The notes under the pieces were generated by a model. It saw only the letters and a list, made by a program, of their open reading frames with translations. It searched no databases and was not told where the DNA came from. Shown in pieces: positions 42,869-51,719 of a stretch of DNA of 64,000 bases. Origin of the DNA: Paraperibacillus esterisolvens. Its GTDB lineage: Bacteria > Bacillota > Bacilli > Bacillales > DSM-1321. How positions within the stretch are numbered: the first letter of the stretch is position 1; every line of letters begins with the position of its first letter. The translations under genes and the position numbers were made by a program. The stretch lies in assembly GCF_046237625.1 (NCBI RefSeq), contig NZ_CP143545.1:1550001-1614000 (forward strand). The letters are read 5' to 3'.

Positions 42869-42907
42869 AAAGGAGCTCAAAGCTCTTTTTAGGGCTGCGG
42901 CTCCTTT
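42869..42907. terminator. Hairpin between convergent-ended genes
   Basis: AAAGGAGC / GCTCCTTT perfect 8-base arms with an inner AGCT pair. It closes the secreted hydrolase gene, with a weak T-run. Confidence 0.55.
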
Positions 42908-42923
42908 CAACTCTTACATTTTC

Positions 42924-44450
42924 TTATTTGCTTGTAGTTCCCGGATCTATTTCTCTTCCGGTCTCTAAATCAATGACTTTCCCTTTGTTTTTTGGAATAG
43001 GAATGGTTTTACTGTTTGGTGCCTTTTGCTTATTCTCCACCCAGTCCACGAGCAGATCGAAGGATTGGTGTACGTATGGAAGGAGCGGCTGCAATTCTTT
43101 GTTGGGATCTGCATTCGGACTCCATACAAGGCTGTCAACATGGTTCCCATTTGTGATAGTATACAGGCGGTGCAAATTGGCTCTTCCGTTAGCTGCAATC
43201 AGCTTCTGATAAGGATAGGCATGGACCGCCGGGAAGATCAAGGAGTCCAGGGAGCCGGTCACGCTGATCAGAGGTACATTAATTTCCCCTGTATTCTGGA
43301 CTTTTTTTACGTTTTCTTTTACGCTGTCCGGCCGCCCATTATAGTCATAATCTTTAAAAATAGAATCATAGGTACGGTCCCGCATCCCATTTGGAAGGAA
43401 GTTTAAATAGTTCTGCCATGCAATCCTTTCCGGTGCTTCGGGATCGAACTCATCGCGGTAAATATTCAGGGAGATAAACCAATAAACCAGGTCATGGTAG
43501 GACCAGAGTCCTTCAGATCCGTGCGGCAGTCCGGCTTGATAGAGGGCCTGAACGGCACGTGCCTTTTCTTCACCGGCCCCGTAAATAGCCGCAAAGGCGT
43601 TGTTGACTACAGGAGTGAGGGACGTTATCAGATTTGGGTCATTTGCTCTCCAAAGGACGCCTTCCCAGTCCACCCCGCCGTCATACAGACTATTTCCTTT
43701 TTGCTTTTTGTCATGCTCCAATGCGTAGCGAACCACATAACCGCCATTTGAGATTCCGACTGCATAAGTTGGGATCCTGTGTTTTTTTGAGATGAGTCTG
43801 CTCGCCGGGTTCTTTCTATCCTTTTTCTTAATCAGTCCCGAAGGGTAATTCTTTGTGAGATAAGCTTGCGCTGCTTTTGTCAGTTCCCTGAAGCGCATGT
43901 TCCATTCCGCCACACTGTCTTCCTCTGACGCCAGTGCATTTTTCGACCTGGCGAGGGGATCAGCAGGATCGATTTCACCTTGTGTGCCTTTATCTGTGGC
44001 AGCAAAGGCATATCCTTTTGCCAGTACAAAGTCACTGAATAAAAGATCTGTGGAAGTTTCATTCCGCGTGGCGGGAATGCCGGCAACCACAAGCTTTCCA
44101 TTCCACTGTTGCGGTACCCGGATAACAAATCGCGCATCGCCGAACTGGCCGTTTACCTGGGTGCCTTTTACTTCGGCAGGGGCATAGAGGCGGTGCCACC
44201 CGGTGTGGGCAGAAGCATCTCCCCAGTTTATGGGTGCAAGTCCGGTGTTGCCGAATACAGCTGCATCGGCATATTGTGCAGGATTCTTAGTGGTGATCCA
44301 ATTGCCGTTTTTTCCATCAAAAACCTTGAGGGTCACATTTTCTGCCCCGGGGATAACCGCGCTTTCTGATGCTTTTGCCGGCAGGCCATGAACAGCAATC
44401 GGCAGTGCCAGGACTATTCCTGATACCCATGCAAACAACTTACGTTTCAT
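42924..44450 (-). CDS. Secreted alpha/beta hydrolase (tannase/feruloyl-esterase-like)
   Basis: 508 residues with a signal peptide (MKRKLFAWVSGIVLALPIAV, Ala-x-Ala site near residue 25). Nucleophile elbow GISNGGY (Ser in G-x-S-x-G), an acid candidate in SVTGSLDSLIFP, and His in ITNGNHVDSLVW form a plausible triad. A large inserted lid separates them. The arrangement recalls tannase/3-hydroxybutyrate-oligomer hydrolases. No cell-wall anchor, so it is released. ATG 44450 is 9 bases after GGAGGA. A cre box sits just upstream, indicating catabolite repression. Confidence 0.8.
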   Translation of the reverse strand: MKRKLFAWVSGIVLALPIAVHGLPAKASESAVIPGAENVTLKVFDGKNGNWITTKNPAQYADAAVFGNTGLAPINWGDASAHTGWHRLYAPAEVKGTQVNGQFGDARFVIRVPQQWNGKLVVAGIPATRNETSTDLLFSDFVLAKGYAFAATDKGTQGEIDPADPLARSKNALASEEDSVAEWNMRFRELTKAAQAYLTKNYPSGLIKKKDRKNPASRLISKKHRIPTYAVGISNGGYVVRYALEHDKKQKGNSLYDGGVDWEGVLWRANDPNLITSLTPVVNNAFAAIYGAGEEKARAVQALYQAGLPHGSEGLWSYHDLVYWFISLNIYRDEFDPEAPERIAWQNYLNFLPNGMRDRTYDSIFKDYDYNGRPDSVKENVKKVQNTGEINVPLISVTGSLDSLIFPAVHAYPYQKLIAANGRANLHRLYTITNGNHVDSLVWSPNADPNKELQPLLPYVHQSFDLLVDWVENKQKAPNSKTIPIPKNKGKVIDLETGREIDPGTTSK

Positions 44451-44476
44451 CTCTTTCATTCCTCCAGACATTATTG

Positions 44477-44490
44477 GGTAAACGCTTACA
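44477..44490 (-). promoter_or_regulatory. cre box of secreted hydrolase
   Basis: Minus strand TGTAAGCGTTTACC matches the CcpA consensus TGWAARCGYTWNCW at every position and lies about 30 bases before the start codon. Confidence 0.8.
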
Positions 44491-44672
44491 ATAATATATC
44501 TAGCAAGTTATGTGCCAAAGTGAATGACTGATGATTTAACATGATATATTAACGATTTGCACTCCCTGAATGAATTTTACACACGCAAATTTTCCTGCTT
44601 TCCGGAATTTCTTTCCGTAAAAATGGAATTTCCATTTAAAAAAAACTACAGCAGGAGTGCTAAGTCCATCCG

Positions 44673-45110
44673 CTATTGTGAAGGGTTTTTAGTTTTAAAA
44701 AAGATGATTTCCGGATCGCCGTCATCCAGGTTTTCTATAATGCCGCTAAGCGTAAATCCGTTCGCCTTGAACACTTTCTGCATGTTTGTATTGGATTGGT
44801 TCGTGGATGAGAATATCTTCTGAGTAGGGGAGTGTGCGGCCATATAACCGAGCAGGGAGCTTGCATAGCCCTTGCGGCGTTTTTCGGCAGGCACTATAAT
44901 CAAAGAAATGAAGGTCTGCTCAAAGAAATTCAAGTCATAAATTAGAAATCCAGCAATGCGGTCATCGCTTACAGCTTTGATACATCTTTTGCCCTCTATG
45001 GCTTTTTTAATGACCGATCTTCTGCAGCTGCTTCCAAAGACTTCCTTGTCGATAGTCGCTATCTCCTCGAAATCTTTTAGTTCAGCTGTATGTACAGTAA
45101 TCAGGTTCAT
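44673..45110 (-). CDS. GNAT N-acetyltransferase
   Basis: 145 residues. The core EQTFISLIIVPAEKRRKGYA followed by SSLLGYMAAH contains the acetyl-CoA pyrophosphate loop; SSTNQSNTNMQKVFKANGF follows as the C-terminal motif B. N-terminus HTAELKDFEEIATIDKEVFG. GAGGG directly abuts the ATG, so the exact start is uncertain. Substrate unknown. Confidence 0.87.
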   Translation of the reverse strand: MNLITVHTAELKDFEEIATIDKEVFGSSCRRSVIKKAIEGKRCIKAVSDDRIAGFLIYDLNFFEQTFISLIIVPAEKRRKGYASSLLGYMAAHSPTQKIFSSTNQSNTNMQKVFKANGFTLSGIIENLDDGDPEIIFFKTKNPSQ

Positions 45111-45228
45111 CCCTCATTTCGATTAATTATCGATTGCTGTCTGGTAATATTTGATAATATTAGAATAGCACGTCTGGAGTTTAAAAGCATATGGCATCCG
45201 ATAAAGAAACGGGAAGGAGTTGGTTAGT

Positions 45229-45852
45229 TTGCTGACTGCAGAAAGTCCGGGAAGAATCATTGTCTTAAAGGGTGTGCCAAGGTCATGAAAGACAAGCATT
45301 GCCAGGTCATCCAGGACCGGTTTGAAGGAGTATGGATGAATCCTGGAGTTGACAGCTTTATTGGGATGACACCTGACAGGTAACATCCGGGAATCGGTCT
45401 CAGGCTGGGAGGAGAACTTCCGGGAATGGAGGTACTTGCGGCCGCTTCATACAGGGCTTTGTACATAACAGCCGCAGCATTCAGCCGCTCGGGCATAAAC
45501 AGTGTGATTGATACGGGGCATCATGGGGGCTATTCAGTGCCGCTTGGACTACTGACAGAATGCGCAGAGATTGTGGAAGGACTTCCGGTGATGCCTGCAG
45601 TCAACTGTTCCATTGGTAATAATGGAAAGAGGGAATGCCACATGGAAAAAAGGCTTCAGTGAGGATGGCTCCATACCTGCCCCGGCCTTGCGCTGGCAGG
45701 AAGCTGTACATCAGCCGGGCTGTTATGACCTGGAAGTGGTTACTTCTCATTTGAAACCCTGGGAATGGGAGGACATAATCCGAAATCGCCTTGAACAGGG
45801 AGAACCTTTTACTGCTTTTAAAAAGATTTTGACACTAAAAAAAGAGGAATAG
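45229..45852 (+). pseudogene. Broken chloramphenicol-phosphotransferase-like kinase gene
   Basis: A TTG at 45229 after GGGAAGGAG begins a frame that runs through the P-loop start (GRIIVLKGVPRS) and stops at a TGA at 45286. A second frame carries QVIQDRFEGVWMNPGVDSFI then GMTPDR and a TAA, then GGELPGMEVLAAASYRALY and INSVIDTGHHGGYSVPLG. Near 45600 the match jumps to a third frame (GNATWKKGFSEDG ... ILTLKKEE, ending at 45852). Two frameshifts plus a stop have destroyed a CPT-type P-loop kinase. The Walker A lysine region is lost. Confidence 0.75.
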
Positions 45853-45858
45853 GCTGGG

Positions 45859-46362
45859 ATGTTTATGTCTGAAATATTTGCAGATTGGGGAGGAATGCCT
45901 GTCCGGCTGACCTGGGTAAAAAGCAGCTGCCTTCCTGATGCTGGGCGGATTACTAGTGTCCATGGCTTTTGTATGAAGGACAGCCGGCTCATGCTGGTAG
46001 AGCTAAAGCACAGAGGCTGGGATTTTCCGGGCGGGAATCTTGAGTCTGGGGAGAATCCTGAAGACTGCCTGCAGCGCGAGCTTATGGAGGAAGGGTATGT
46101 AACGGGGCGATTCAGCCTGCTTGGATATGTGATGGTCGATCACAGCATAAATCCGCATTGGGTGCACGGTGGGAAATACCCAAAGGTTGGGTATCAGGTT
46201 TTTTACCGAGTCGATATTGAGCATCTTTACCCGCATAAGGCAGAGTATGAAGCCTTAAGAAGGATTTTTGTAGAGGGGGATGAAGCAGGAAAGCTCCATC
46301 ATGGCTGGAGCCCGCTGTATGAAGAGATCCTTGGTGCTGCCATAGCACTGCGGGGAAGTTAA
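45859..46362 (+). CDS. NUDIX hydrolase
   Basis: 167 residues. The NUDIX box is GGNLESGENPEDCLQRELME followed by EGYVTG. Preceded by VHGFCMKDSRLMLVELKHRGWDFP. The N-terminus could start at 45865 rather than 45859. Directly follows the broken kinase gene (6 bases), so it was probably once co-transcribed with it. Substrate unknown. Confidence 0.88.
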   Translation: MFMSEIFADWGGMPVRLTWVKSSCLPDAGRITSVHGFCMKDSRLMLVELKHRGWDFPGGNLESGENPEDCLQRELMEEGYVTGRFSLLGYVMVDHSINPHWVHGGKYPKVGYQVFYRVDIEHLYPHKAEYEALRRIFVEGDEAGKLHHGWSPLYEEILGAAIALRGS

Positions 46363-46393
46363 AGCGGCTGTCATCTGCATGACAGCCGCTTCC
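46362..46393. terminator. Bidirectional terminator
   Basis: AAGCGGCTGTCAT / ATGACAGCCGCTT perfect stem between convergent NUDIX and ABC genes. Confidence 0.85.
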
Positions 46394-46394
46394 T

Positions 46395-48134
46395 TTAAAT
46401 CTGCATTTCAAACTGCCTGGAGTAGAGGCGGGCATAGATGCCGCTCTTTTTTAGCAATTCACTGTGAGTGCCTTCTTCCTGAATCCCTTCTTCTGTCAGG
46501 ACGACGATACGGCCGGCATTCCGGATAGTGGTAAGCCGGTGGGCAATAACGATGGTCGTTCTCCCTTTAGCCAGCTGCTCGAGCGAATTTTTGATATATG
46601 CTTCACTTTCGTTATCCAGTGCGCTCGTTGCTTCATCCAGGATGAGTACATGAGGATTCTTCAGGAATGCCCGGGCAATGCAAAGGCGCTGTTTTTGGCC
46701 GCCGGACAGCTTCACTCCGCGCTGTCCAATTTCCGAGTGATAGCCGCTCGGAAGCTCCATGATAAAATCATGGGCAAAAGCCTGCCGGGCAGCAGAAATC
46801 ACCTCAGAATCAGAGGCAGACGGCTTTCCATATCTGATATTTTCCATAACCGTCCCGGCAAAAAGGTACACATCCTGATGAACGATGCCGATGTTCCTTC
46901 TTAAGTCTTCCAGACTGATGTTCTCAACTGGGTTTCCGTCCAGAAGAATTTCTCCTCTGGTGGTGCCGTAGAGGCGGGGAATCAGTGAGCACAGAGTCGT
47001 CTTGCCGGAACCGGAAGGGCCGACAAGGGCAGTGTATTCTCCCGCTTCAATGTTCAAGTTCAGGTTAGTCAGTACAGGCTGCAGATTCTTCTCATATTGA
47101 AAAGTTACATTCCTGAATTGAATAGTGCCACATATGGCTTCAGGAGAAAGAGCGTTCGTGCTTTCTTCTTTTTCAGGTGTCAGGTTAATGATTTCCATGA
47201 AACGCTGAAAGCCGGTAATGCCCTCCTGGAACTGGGTGCTCATATGAGTGAGCCGCTGCATAGGTTCAATCATATAACCTATATACAGCAAAAACGTGAT
47301 TAAATCGGCAAGATCAAGCGATTGATTGACTATGTTTGAACTTCCATAGACAATGACTGTTATCGTAATTAATTGAATGAACATTTCAACGCCATTGAAA
47401 AAATATGCCTCAGCCAGATATGTCTTTTTCCTGCTTTCGAGAAAGCGGCGGTTTTCCCGTGTAAACTTCTCTATTTCAATCTGTTCATTGGCAAAAGACT
47501 TGACCGTCCGGATGCCTGCCAGGCTGTCTTCCACCTGGGCGTTAACATCCGCAATCCGCTCTTTATTGTCCCGCATGGTTTTATTCAACGCTTTGTTGAA
47601 ATATACCGAAAAAATACCCAGCACAGGCAGAAAACAAAAAACAGCAAGCGTCAGCACGGCATTGATGTAAAACAAAATAAAAAAGGCGCCGGTGAAGCGG
47701 ACGAGGTATTTAATATAATCCTCCGGCCCGTGATGATACAGCTCGGAAAGGAGAAGCAGATCATTTGTAATCCTTGACATCAGCTGGCCGGTCTTTGTTT
47801 TGTCAAAATAACTGAGCGGCAGTCTCTGGACATGCCCAAAAAGCTCGCTCCGCAGATCGCTCTCCATCCTTGCCCCTATTTCATGCCCTTTATAATCAAC
47901 AAAGAAATTGCCTGCATTTTGCAGGGCAGCGAGGAGCAGCATGAGTCCTCCTGTCCTGTATACGTCTGCAATATCAGGCCGGCCGGCCTTTAAGATATCA
48001 TTTGTGATATGACGTACGAGAAGAGGGAACAGGAGCGCAATTCCCGACACGATCAAAGCAGTAATGAGGACAGCAAAAAACACACGCAAATATGGCTTAT
48101 AATATGAAAGGAACTTTTTTAAAGGAAAATCCAT
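46395..48134 (-). CDS. ABC transporter permease/ATPase (YwjA-like)
   Basis: 579 residues with a six-helix exporter domain and an ATPase. Walker A GPSGSGKTT, signature LSGGQ and Walker B LILDEA are all canonical, so a homodimer with two working sites is expected, unlike the pair at 25.9-29.4 kb. Membrane-domain motifs RLPLSYFDKTKTGQLMSRIT and the HHGPEDY loop resemble B. subtilis YwjA. AAAGGGG precedes the ATG. Substrate unknown; drug or lipid export is likely. Confidence 0.9.
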   Translation of the reverse strand: MDFPLKKFLSYYKPYLRVFFAVLITALIVSGIALLFPLLVRHITNDILKAGRPDIADVYRTGGLMLLLAALQNAGNFFVDYKGHEIGARMESDLRSELFGHVQRLPLSYFDKTKTGQLMSRITNDLLLLSELYHHGPEDYIKYLVRFTGAFFILFYINAVLTLAVFCFLPVLGIFSVYFNKALNKTMRDNKERIADVNAQVEDSLAGIRTVKSFANEQIEIEKFTRENRRFLESRKKTYLAEAYFFNGVEMFIQLITITVIVYGSSNIVNQSLDLADLITFLLYIGYMIEPMQRLTHMSTQFQEGITGFQRFMEIINLTPEKEESTNALSPEAICGTIQFRNVTFQYEKNLQPVLTNLNLNIEAGEYTALVGPSGSGKTTLCSLIPRLYGTTRGEILLDGNPVENISLEDLRRNIGIVHQDVYLFAGTVMENIRYGKPSASDSEVISAARQAFAHDFIMELPSGYHSEIGQRGVKLSGGQKQRLCIARAFLKNPHVLILDEATSALDNESEAYIKNSLEQLAKGRTTIVIAHRLTTIRNAGRIVVLTEEGIQEEGTHSELLKKSGIYARLYSRQFEMQI

Positions 48135-48359
48135 CAGTTACCCCTTTTGATATGTTATTTCACAGAACATATATAAGGGGAGACGAAAAAATCAACTCTT
48201 GAAGAGCCTCCCTTTATATGAAGTAACAAAAGCAGATGTGTTTTTCATACTGAATTCCTCCTTGAATAATGGTAATTTCATTGTAAAGGATAAAGCGGAT
48301 TTTTTACAGAATTTTTAGAATCTTTGGTGGAGGTGTGGTATTATATTTTAGAATGAACA

Positions 48360-48394
48360 AAGAAAAAGGCAGGCTCACGGAGAGCCTGCCTTGT
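48360..48394 (-). terminator. Terminator of cold-shock gene
   Basis: GGCAGGCTC / GAGCCTGCC stem with T5 on the minus strand. Confidence 0.87.
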
Positions 48395-48412
48395 GTATGT
48401 TGTGTTGACGAA

Positions 48413-48613
48413 TTAACCTTTTTGAACGTTAGTAGCTTGTGGTCCGCGTTGACCTTGTTCTACTTCAAAAGTTACGTCTTGGCCTTCTTCAAGAGTTTTG
48501 AAGCCTTCGCCTTGGATAGCTGAGAAGTGTACGAATACATCGTCTCCACCTTCGCGCTCGATGAAACCGAAACCTTTTTCTGCGTTAAACCATTTTACTT
48601 TACCTTGTTCCAT
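48413..48613 (-). CDS. cspD: Cold-shock protein (CspB/CspD type)
   Basis: 66 residues, a single OB-fold cold-shock domain. RNP1 KGFGFIE and RNP2 DVFVHFSAI are intact, with KVKWFNAEKGFGF at the N-terminus. The residues EGGDDVFVHF resemble CspD rather than CspB of B. subtilis; the paralogue call is tentative. Strong ribosome binding site GAGGAGGCAAC. A long AT-rich leader (48614-48730) may be the cold-responsive 5' UTR typical of these genes. Confidence 0.92.
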   Translation of the reverse strand: MEQGKVKWFNAEKGFGFIEREGGDDVFVHFSAIQGEGFKTLEEGQDVTFEVEQGQRGPQATNVQKG

Positions 48614-48942
48614 TTTTGTTGCCTCCTCGCATGCAGTGCATGCATTGTGTTACTATCCTTGCTCTTTATCCAAAACGAAAAGCTTTAAAACTTATCACTC
48701 TTTTGGTTCGAACAAAAATAATTCTCTTTAAATATAGCAGATGAATGTGAGCAATGCAAGAATATATGTTCAAGAAAAAAGAAAGGCCGGCCCTCCAAAA
48801 GAATTGTATGTTATTAAGAACTTTCTTGTTTGCGTGAAGGTCTTTTTGCATTATTCTTATAGTAATAAGTTTTTTCTGAAGATTTAGTTAAATCTTTAAA
48901 CAGTGAACTGCATGGTGAAAAAAAACAGCGGAGGGAACAAAC
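48614..48942 (-). other. Intergenic, csp leader and divergent promoter region
   Basis: AT-rich. Expected to hold the cold-shock gene's 5' leader on the minus strand and the promoter of the gene at 48943 on the plus strand. No ORF with ribosome binding site and no specific RNA family recognised. Confidence 0.45.
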
Positions 48943-49242
48943 ATGACAGCAATTCAAGGAATAAATATAGAAGATGTAAGGGCAGTCAAAGATGAAGGTT
49001 TTGATGGATATCAGATCTTTTTTACCTCGGAAGGCCAGGTTTTCTGTTTGCTTGCCGGGAATAGAAAGAAGCCTTTTCCGCTTAATGTAAAGCATCAGTT
49101 CAAGGAAAAAGACCTATGTGCTCTCTGCGGGAAGAGCATCTACCCTGCCCCATACGGCCAGCAGCTCTGCACCTATTTTAATGGCAGACAGAATGGCTTG
49201 CTGAAGGAATTGATGGAGCTCTATCCGGCTCAATTTACATAA
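48943..49242 (+). CDS. Hypothetical protein with CxxC motif
   Basis: 99 residues. Not recognised. Contains KDLCALCGKSIYPAPYGQQL with CxxC and a further Cys (LCTYF), suggesting a small metal-binding or redox knuckle. GGAGGG precedes the ATG by 8 bases, so the start is firm. Stands upstream of the licR gene, only 61 bases before its start, but its reading style and lack of family link do not show a shared function. Confidence 0.72.
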   Translation: MTAIQGINIEDVRAVKDEGFDGYQIFFTSEGQVFCLLAGNRKKPFPLNVKHQFKEKDLCALCGKSIYPAPYGQQLCTYFNGRQNGLLKELMELYPAQFT

Positions 49243-49303
49243 GGACAGACCACGGAAAAAGTGAACCGATTATAGTATGAATGGTATAAGGGGGTGCTGG
49301 GCA

Positions 49304-51235
49304 GTGGCGCTGAATATGCGGATGACTTCAATACTGAGGGAACTGATGGGGACTAAATCCTGCGTGACCGGTGAGGATCTGGCTGCGGCTATTGAAGTGA
49401 CTTCAAGAACGATCCGGAATGACATCAAGGAGCTGGATGCCCTTATATCGAAGCATGGAGGGAGCATCCTGTCGAAGAGGGGGACTGGCTATCAGTTGAT
49501 TATTGAAGATGAAGCCCGTTTCCTCACCTTTCTGAAGGCTAATATCTATAAGGGGCTGTCTGACAGCACAGAAATACCGTCTATGCCGGAGGAAAGAGTG
49601 CAGTATTTAATCAAGAGGCTCCTGCTGGCTGAAGGATTCCTTAAGCTGGAAGAATTGGCCGATGATATGTATATCAGTAAATCCACCATCCAAAACGATT
49701 TGCGGGATGTAAAACGGATCCTCGGAGCTTACGGGATTTATATGGAAAAACGTCCGAATTACGGGATCCGGCTGAAAGGAGAAGAAGTTAAGCTCCGCTA
49801 TTGCATGGCTGAATATGTGTTTAACCGTGAGGGGACACACCCTGATATCCATAAGCTGGGGGTATCCATCCTGACTCAGGAAGAAATGCAGATCATTAAG
49901 GAAATTATACTCCTCCAGATTAAAAACAACGAAATATCCCTCTCAGATATGGCCTTGAATAATCTGGTCATACATATTGCAATTGCGTTCAAAAGGATTC
50001 AGAACCGCAATTATGTTTCCCTCGCTCAGGGCGAGCTCCAGGAGATATTCCGGCAGAAGGAATACGAGGCAGCAAGGAAGATTATCGAAGACATTCAAAA
50101 CCGGCTGTCGGTCATCTTTCCGGAAGAGGAAGTCGCCTATATAGCCATCCACCTGCTTGGCACCAGGACCCTGATCAGCGGGACTGCTGAAGAAGAGGCC
50201 GAAGCTATGGGAAGTGAGGATGGGGAAATCCGTCTTCTGACCGGGAAGATTATCGCAGCCATAGAAGAGAATCTGCTGCCGGGCATCAGCGGGGACAGAG
50301 AGCTTGCAGCCATGCTGAGCCTCCACCTGAAACCCGTGGTATACCGCTTCCGTTACGGTATGAATCTGAGGAACCCCATGCTGCAGCAGATCAAAGCGAA
50401 TTATCCCATTGCCTTTGAGGGTGGCATTATCGCCTCCATGGTAATAAAAGAGGAATTGGACATAGAAATCAATGAACATGAAATAGGATATATAGCCCTC
50501 CATATCGGGGCTGCCATCGAACGGAGGACCATGACCCAGCTTCCCAAAAACTGTCTGATTGTTTGTGCTTCAGGACTCGGCAGTGCACAGCTCCTGTCTT
50601 ATAAGCTTCAGACTGTGTTTGGCAATAAGCTGAATATTATAGGCACCATTGAATTTTACAAGTTGCACGGCTACCCGCTTTCTGCTGTGGATTTAATTAT
50701 TTCGACGATACCGATTGCAGATTCTATGCCGGTGCCTGTAATTGAAGTCAACACATTCCTCGGCAGTGCGGATTTTCAAAAGATAGAAGAGCTGTTAAAA
50801 CCAGAGAGTGCACAACAGACAAAATATACGAGGGAAGACCTGGTTTTCCTGCAGAGGAAATTTGAGAGCAGGGAAGAGGTCCTTTCTTTCCTGGCAGAGG
50901 AGTTGAAGGAGCGGGGGCTGGCCGGAGAGGGATTTTTTGAAAGCGTGATGGAGAGGGAATCCTTCTCTGCGACTTCTTTTGGGAACCTTGTAGCCATACC
51001 GCACCCGGCCGTGCCGATGACTGATTCCACGTTCTGGGCGGTGGTCACACTTCAGAAACCCATTCAATGGGGAAACAGCCGCGTCCAATTCGTATGCCTC
51101 CTATGCATCAGGAAAAACAGCACTGAAGACTATAAAGCCATGTATGGCCAGCTGGCAGAGATGATTGACAATACAAGCAGAGTTCAGCAGCTTCTGAAAT
51201 GCAAAACGTATAAGGACTTCGAAAAATTCATCTGA
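49304..51235 (+). CDS. licR: PRD-containing PTS operon regulator, LicR-like
   Basis: 643 residues (B. subtilis LicR 641). N-terminal helix-turn-helix domains (TGEDLAAAIEVTSRTIRNDI, ELADDMYISKSTIQNDLRDV), two PRDs (around HIAIAFKRIQNR...IAIHLLG and LSLHLKPVVYR...YIALHIGAAIERR with phosphorylatable histidines), an EIIB-like domain (CASGLGSAQLLSYKLQ) and a C-terminal EIIA-like domain (SFGNLVAIPHPAVP). It activates the adjacent PTS genes when the sugar is present, with phosphorylation by the PTS. GTG start at 49304 with AAGGGGG 9 bases upstream. Confidence 0.93.
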   Translation: MALNMRMTSILRELMGTKSCVTGEDLAAAIEVTSRTIRNDIKELDALISKHGGSILSKRGTGYQLIIEDEARFLTFLKANIYKGLSDSTEIPSMPEERVQYLIKRLLLAEGFLKLEELADDMYISKSTIQNDLRDVKRILGAYGIYMEKRPNYGIRLKGEEVKLRYCMAEYVFNREGTHPDIHKLGVSILTQEEMQIIKEIILLQIKNNEISLSDMALNNLVIHIAIAFKRIQNRNYVSLAQGELQEIFRQKEYEAARKIIEDIQNRLSVIFPEEEVAYIAIHLLGTRTLISGTAEEEAEAMGSEDGEIRLLTGKIIAAIEENLLPGISGDRELAAMLSLHLKPVVYRFRYGMNLRNPMLQQIKANYPIAFEGGIIASMVIKEELDIEINEHEIGYIALHIGAAIERRTMTQLPKNCLIVCASGLGSAQLLSYKLQTVFGNKLNIIGTIEFYKLHGYPLSAVDLIISTIPIADSMPVPVIEVNTFLGSADFQKIEELLKPESAQQTKYTREDLVFLQRKFESREEVLSFLAEELKERGLAGEGFFESVMERESFSATSFGNLVAIPHPAVPMTDSTFWAVVTLQKPIQWGNSRVQFVCLLCIRKNSTEDYKAMYGQLAEMIDNTSRVQQLLKCKTYKDFEKFI

Positions 51236-51323
51236 ATCCGGAGTTTATTTCCATTTATTATCCTGGGGTGTACATCCATTTCCGCAAGCCTGTATGCTGA
51301 TGCGGAAATTTTTTGTGTCGAGG

Positions 51324-51337
51324 TGAAAGCGTTTACA
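51324..51337 (+). promoter_or_regulatory. cre box of licB operon
   Basis: TGAAAGCGTTTACA, a perfect match to the CcpA consensus, about 65 bases before the first EIIB gene. Implies catabolite repression by glucose. Confidence 0.85.
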
Positions 51338-51401
51338 ATATACGATGGAATTGCAAGAATATTAAAATAATTAAAGAAAGAGACTCCAGGGAGGGGAATG
51401 A

Positions 51402-51707
51402 GTGAACATTCTTTTATGCTGTGCAGCCGGCATGTCGACCAGCCTGCTTGTCACCAAGATGGAAAAGGAAGCCGCGGCAGAAGGCTTGAGCTGCAGAATC
51501 TGGGCAGTGCCGGGGGATGCGGTCAGAAACCACATTAAGGAGGCAGATGTCCTGCTGGTAGGCCCTCAGGTCCGCTATATGCTGCCGCAGTTAAAAAAAT
51601 TGGGAGGAGAAAAAGGAATTCCAGTGGATGTCATTAATACGGTCCATTACGGCACATGCAATGGTTCCGAGGTATTGAAATTTGCAAGGCATATTTCAAG
51701 AAAATAG
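51402..51707 (+). CDS. licB: PTS EIIB, lactose/cellobiose/chitobiose family (copy 1)
   Basis: 101 residues. Phosphocysteine Cys7 in LLCCAAGMSTSLLV, plus GPQVRYMLPQLKKLG, the EIIB signature of the Lac family (cellobiose, chitobiose). GTG start at 51402 after AGGGAGGGG. Immediately precedes the EIIC gene. A second EIIB, about three-quarters similar by eye, lies at 54127. Confidence 0.94.
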   Translation: MNILLCCAAGMSTSLLVTKMEKEAAAEGLSCRIWAVPGDAVRNHIKEADVLLVGPQVRYMLPQLKKLGGEKGIPVDVINTVHYGTCNGSEVLKFARHISRK

Positions 51708-51719
51708 GGGAGTGTAATC

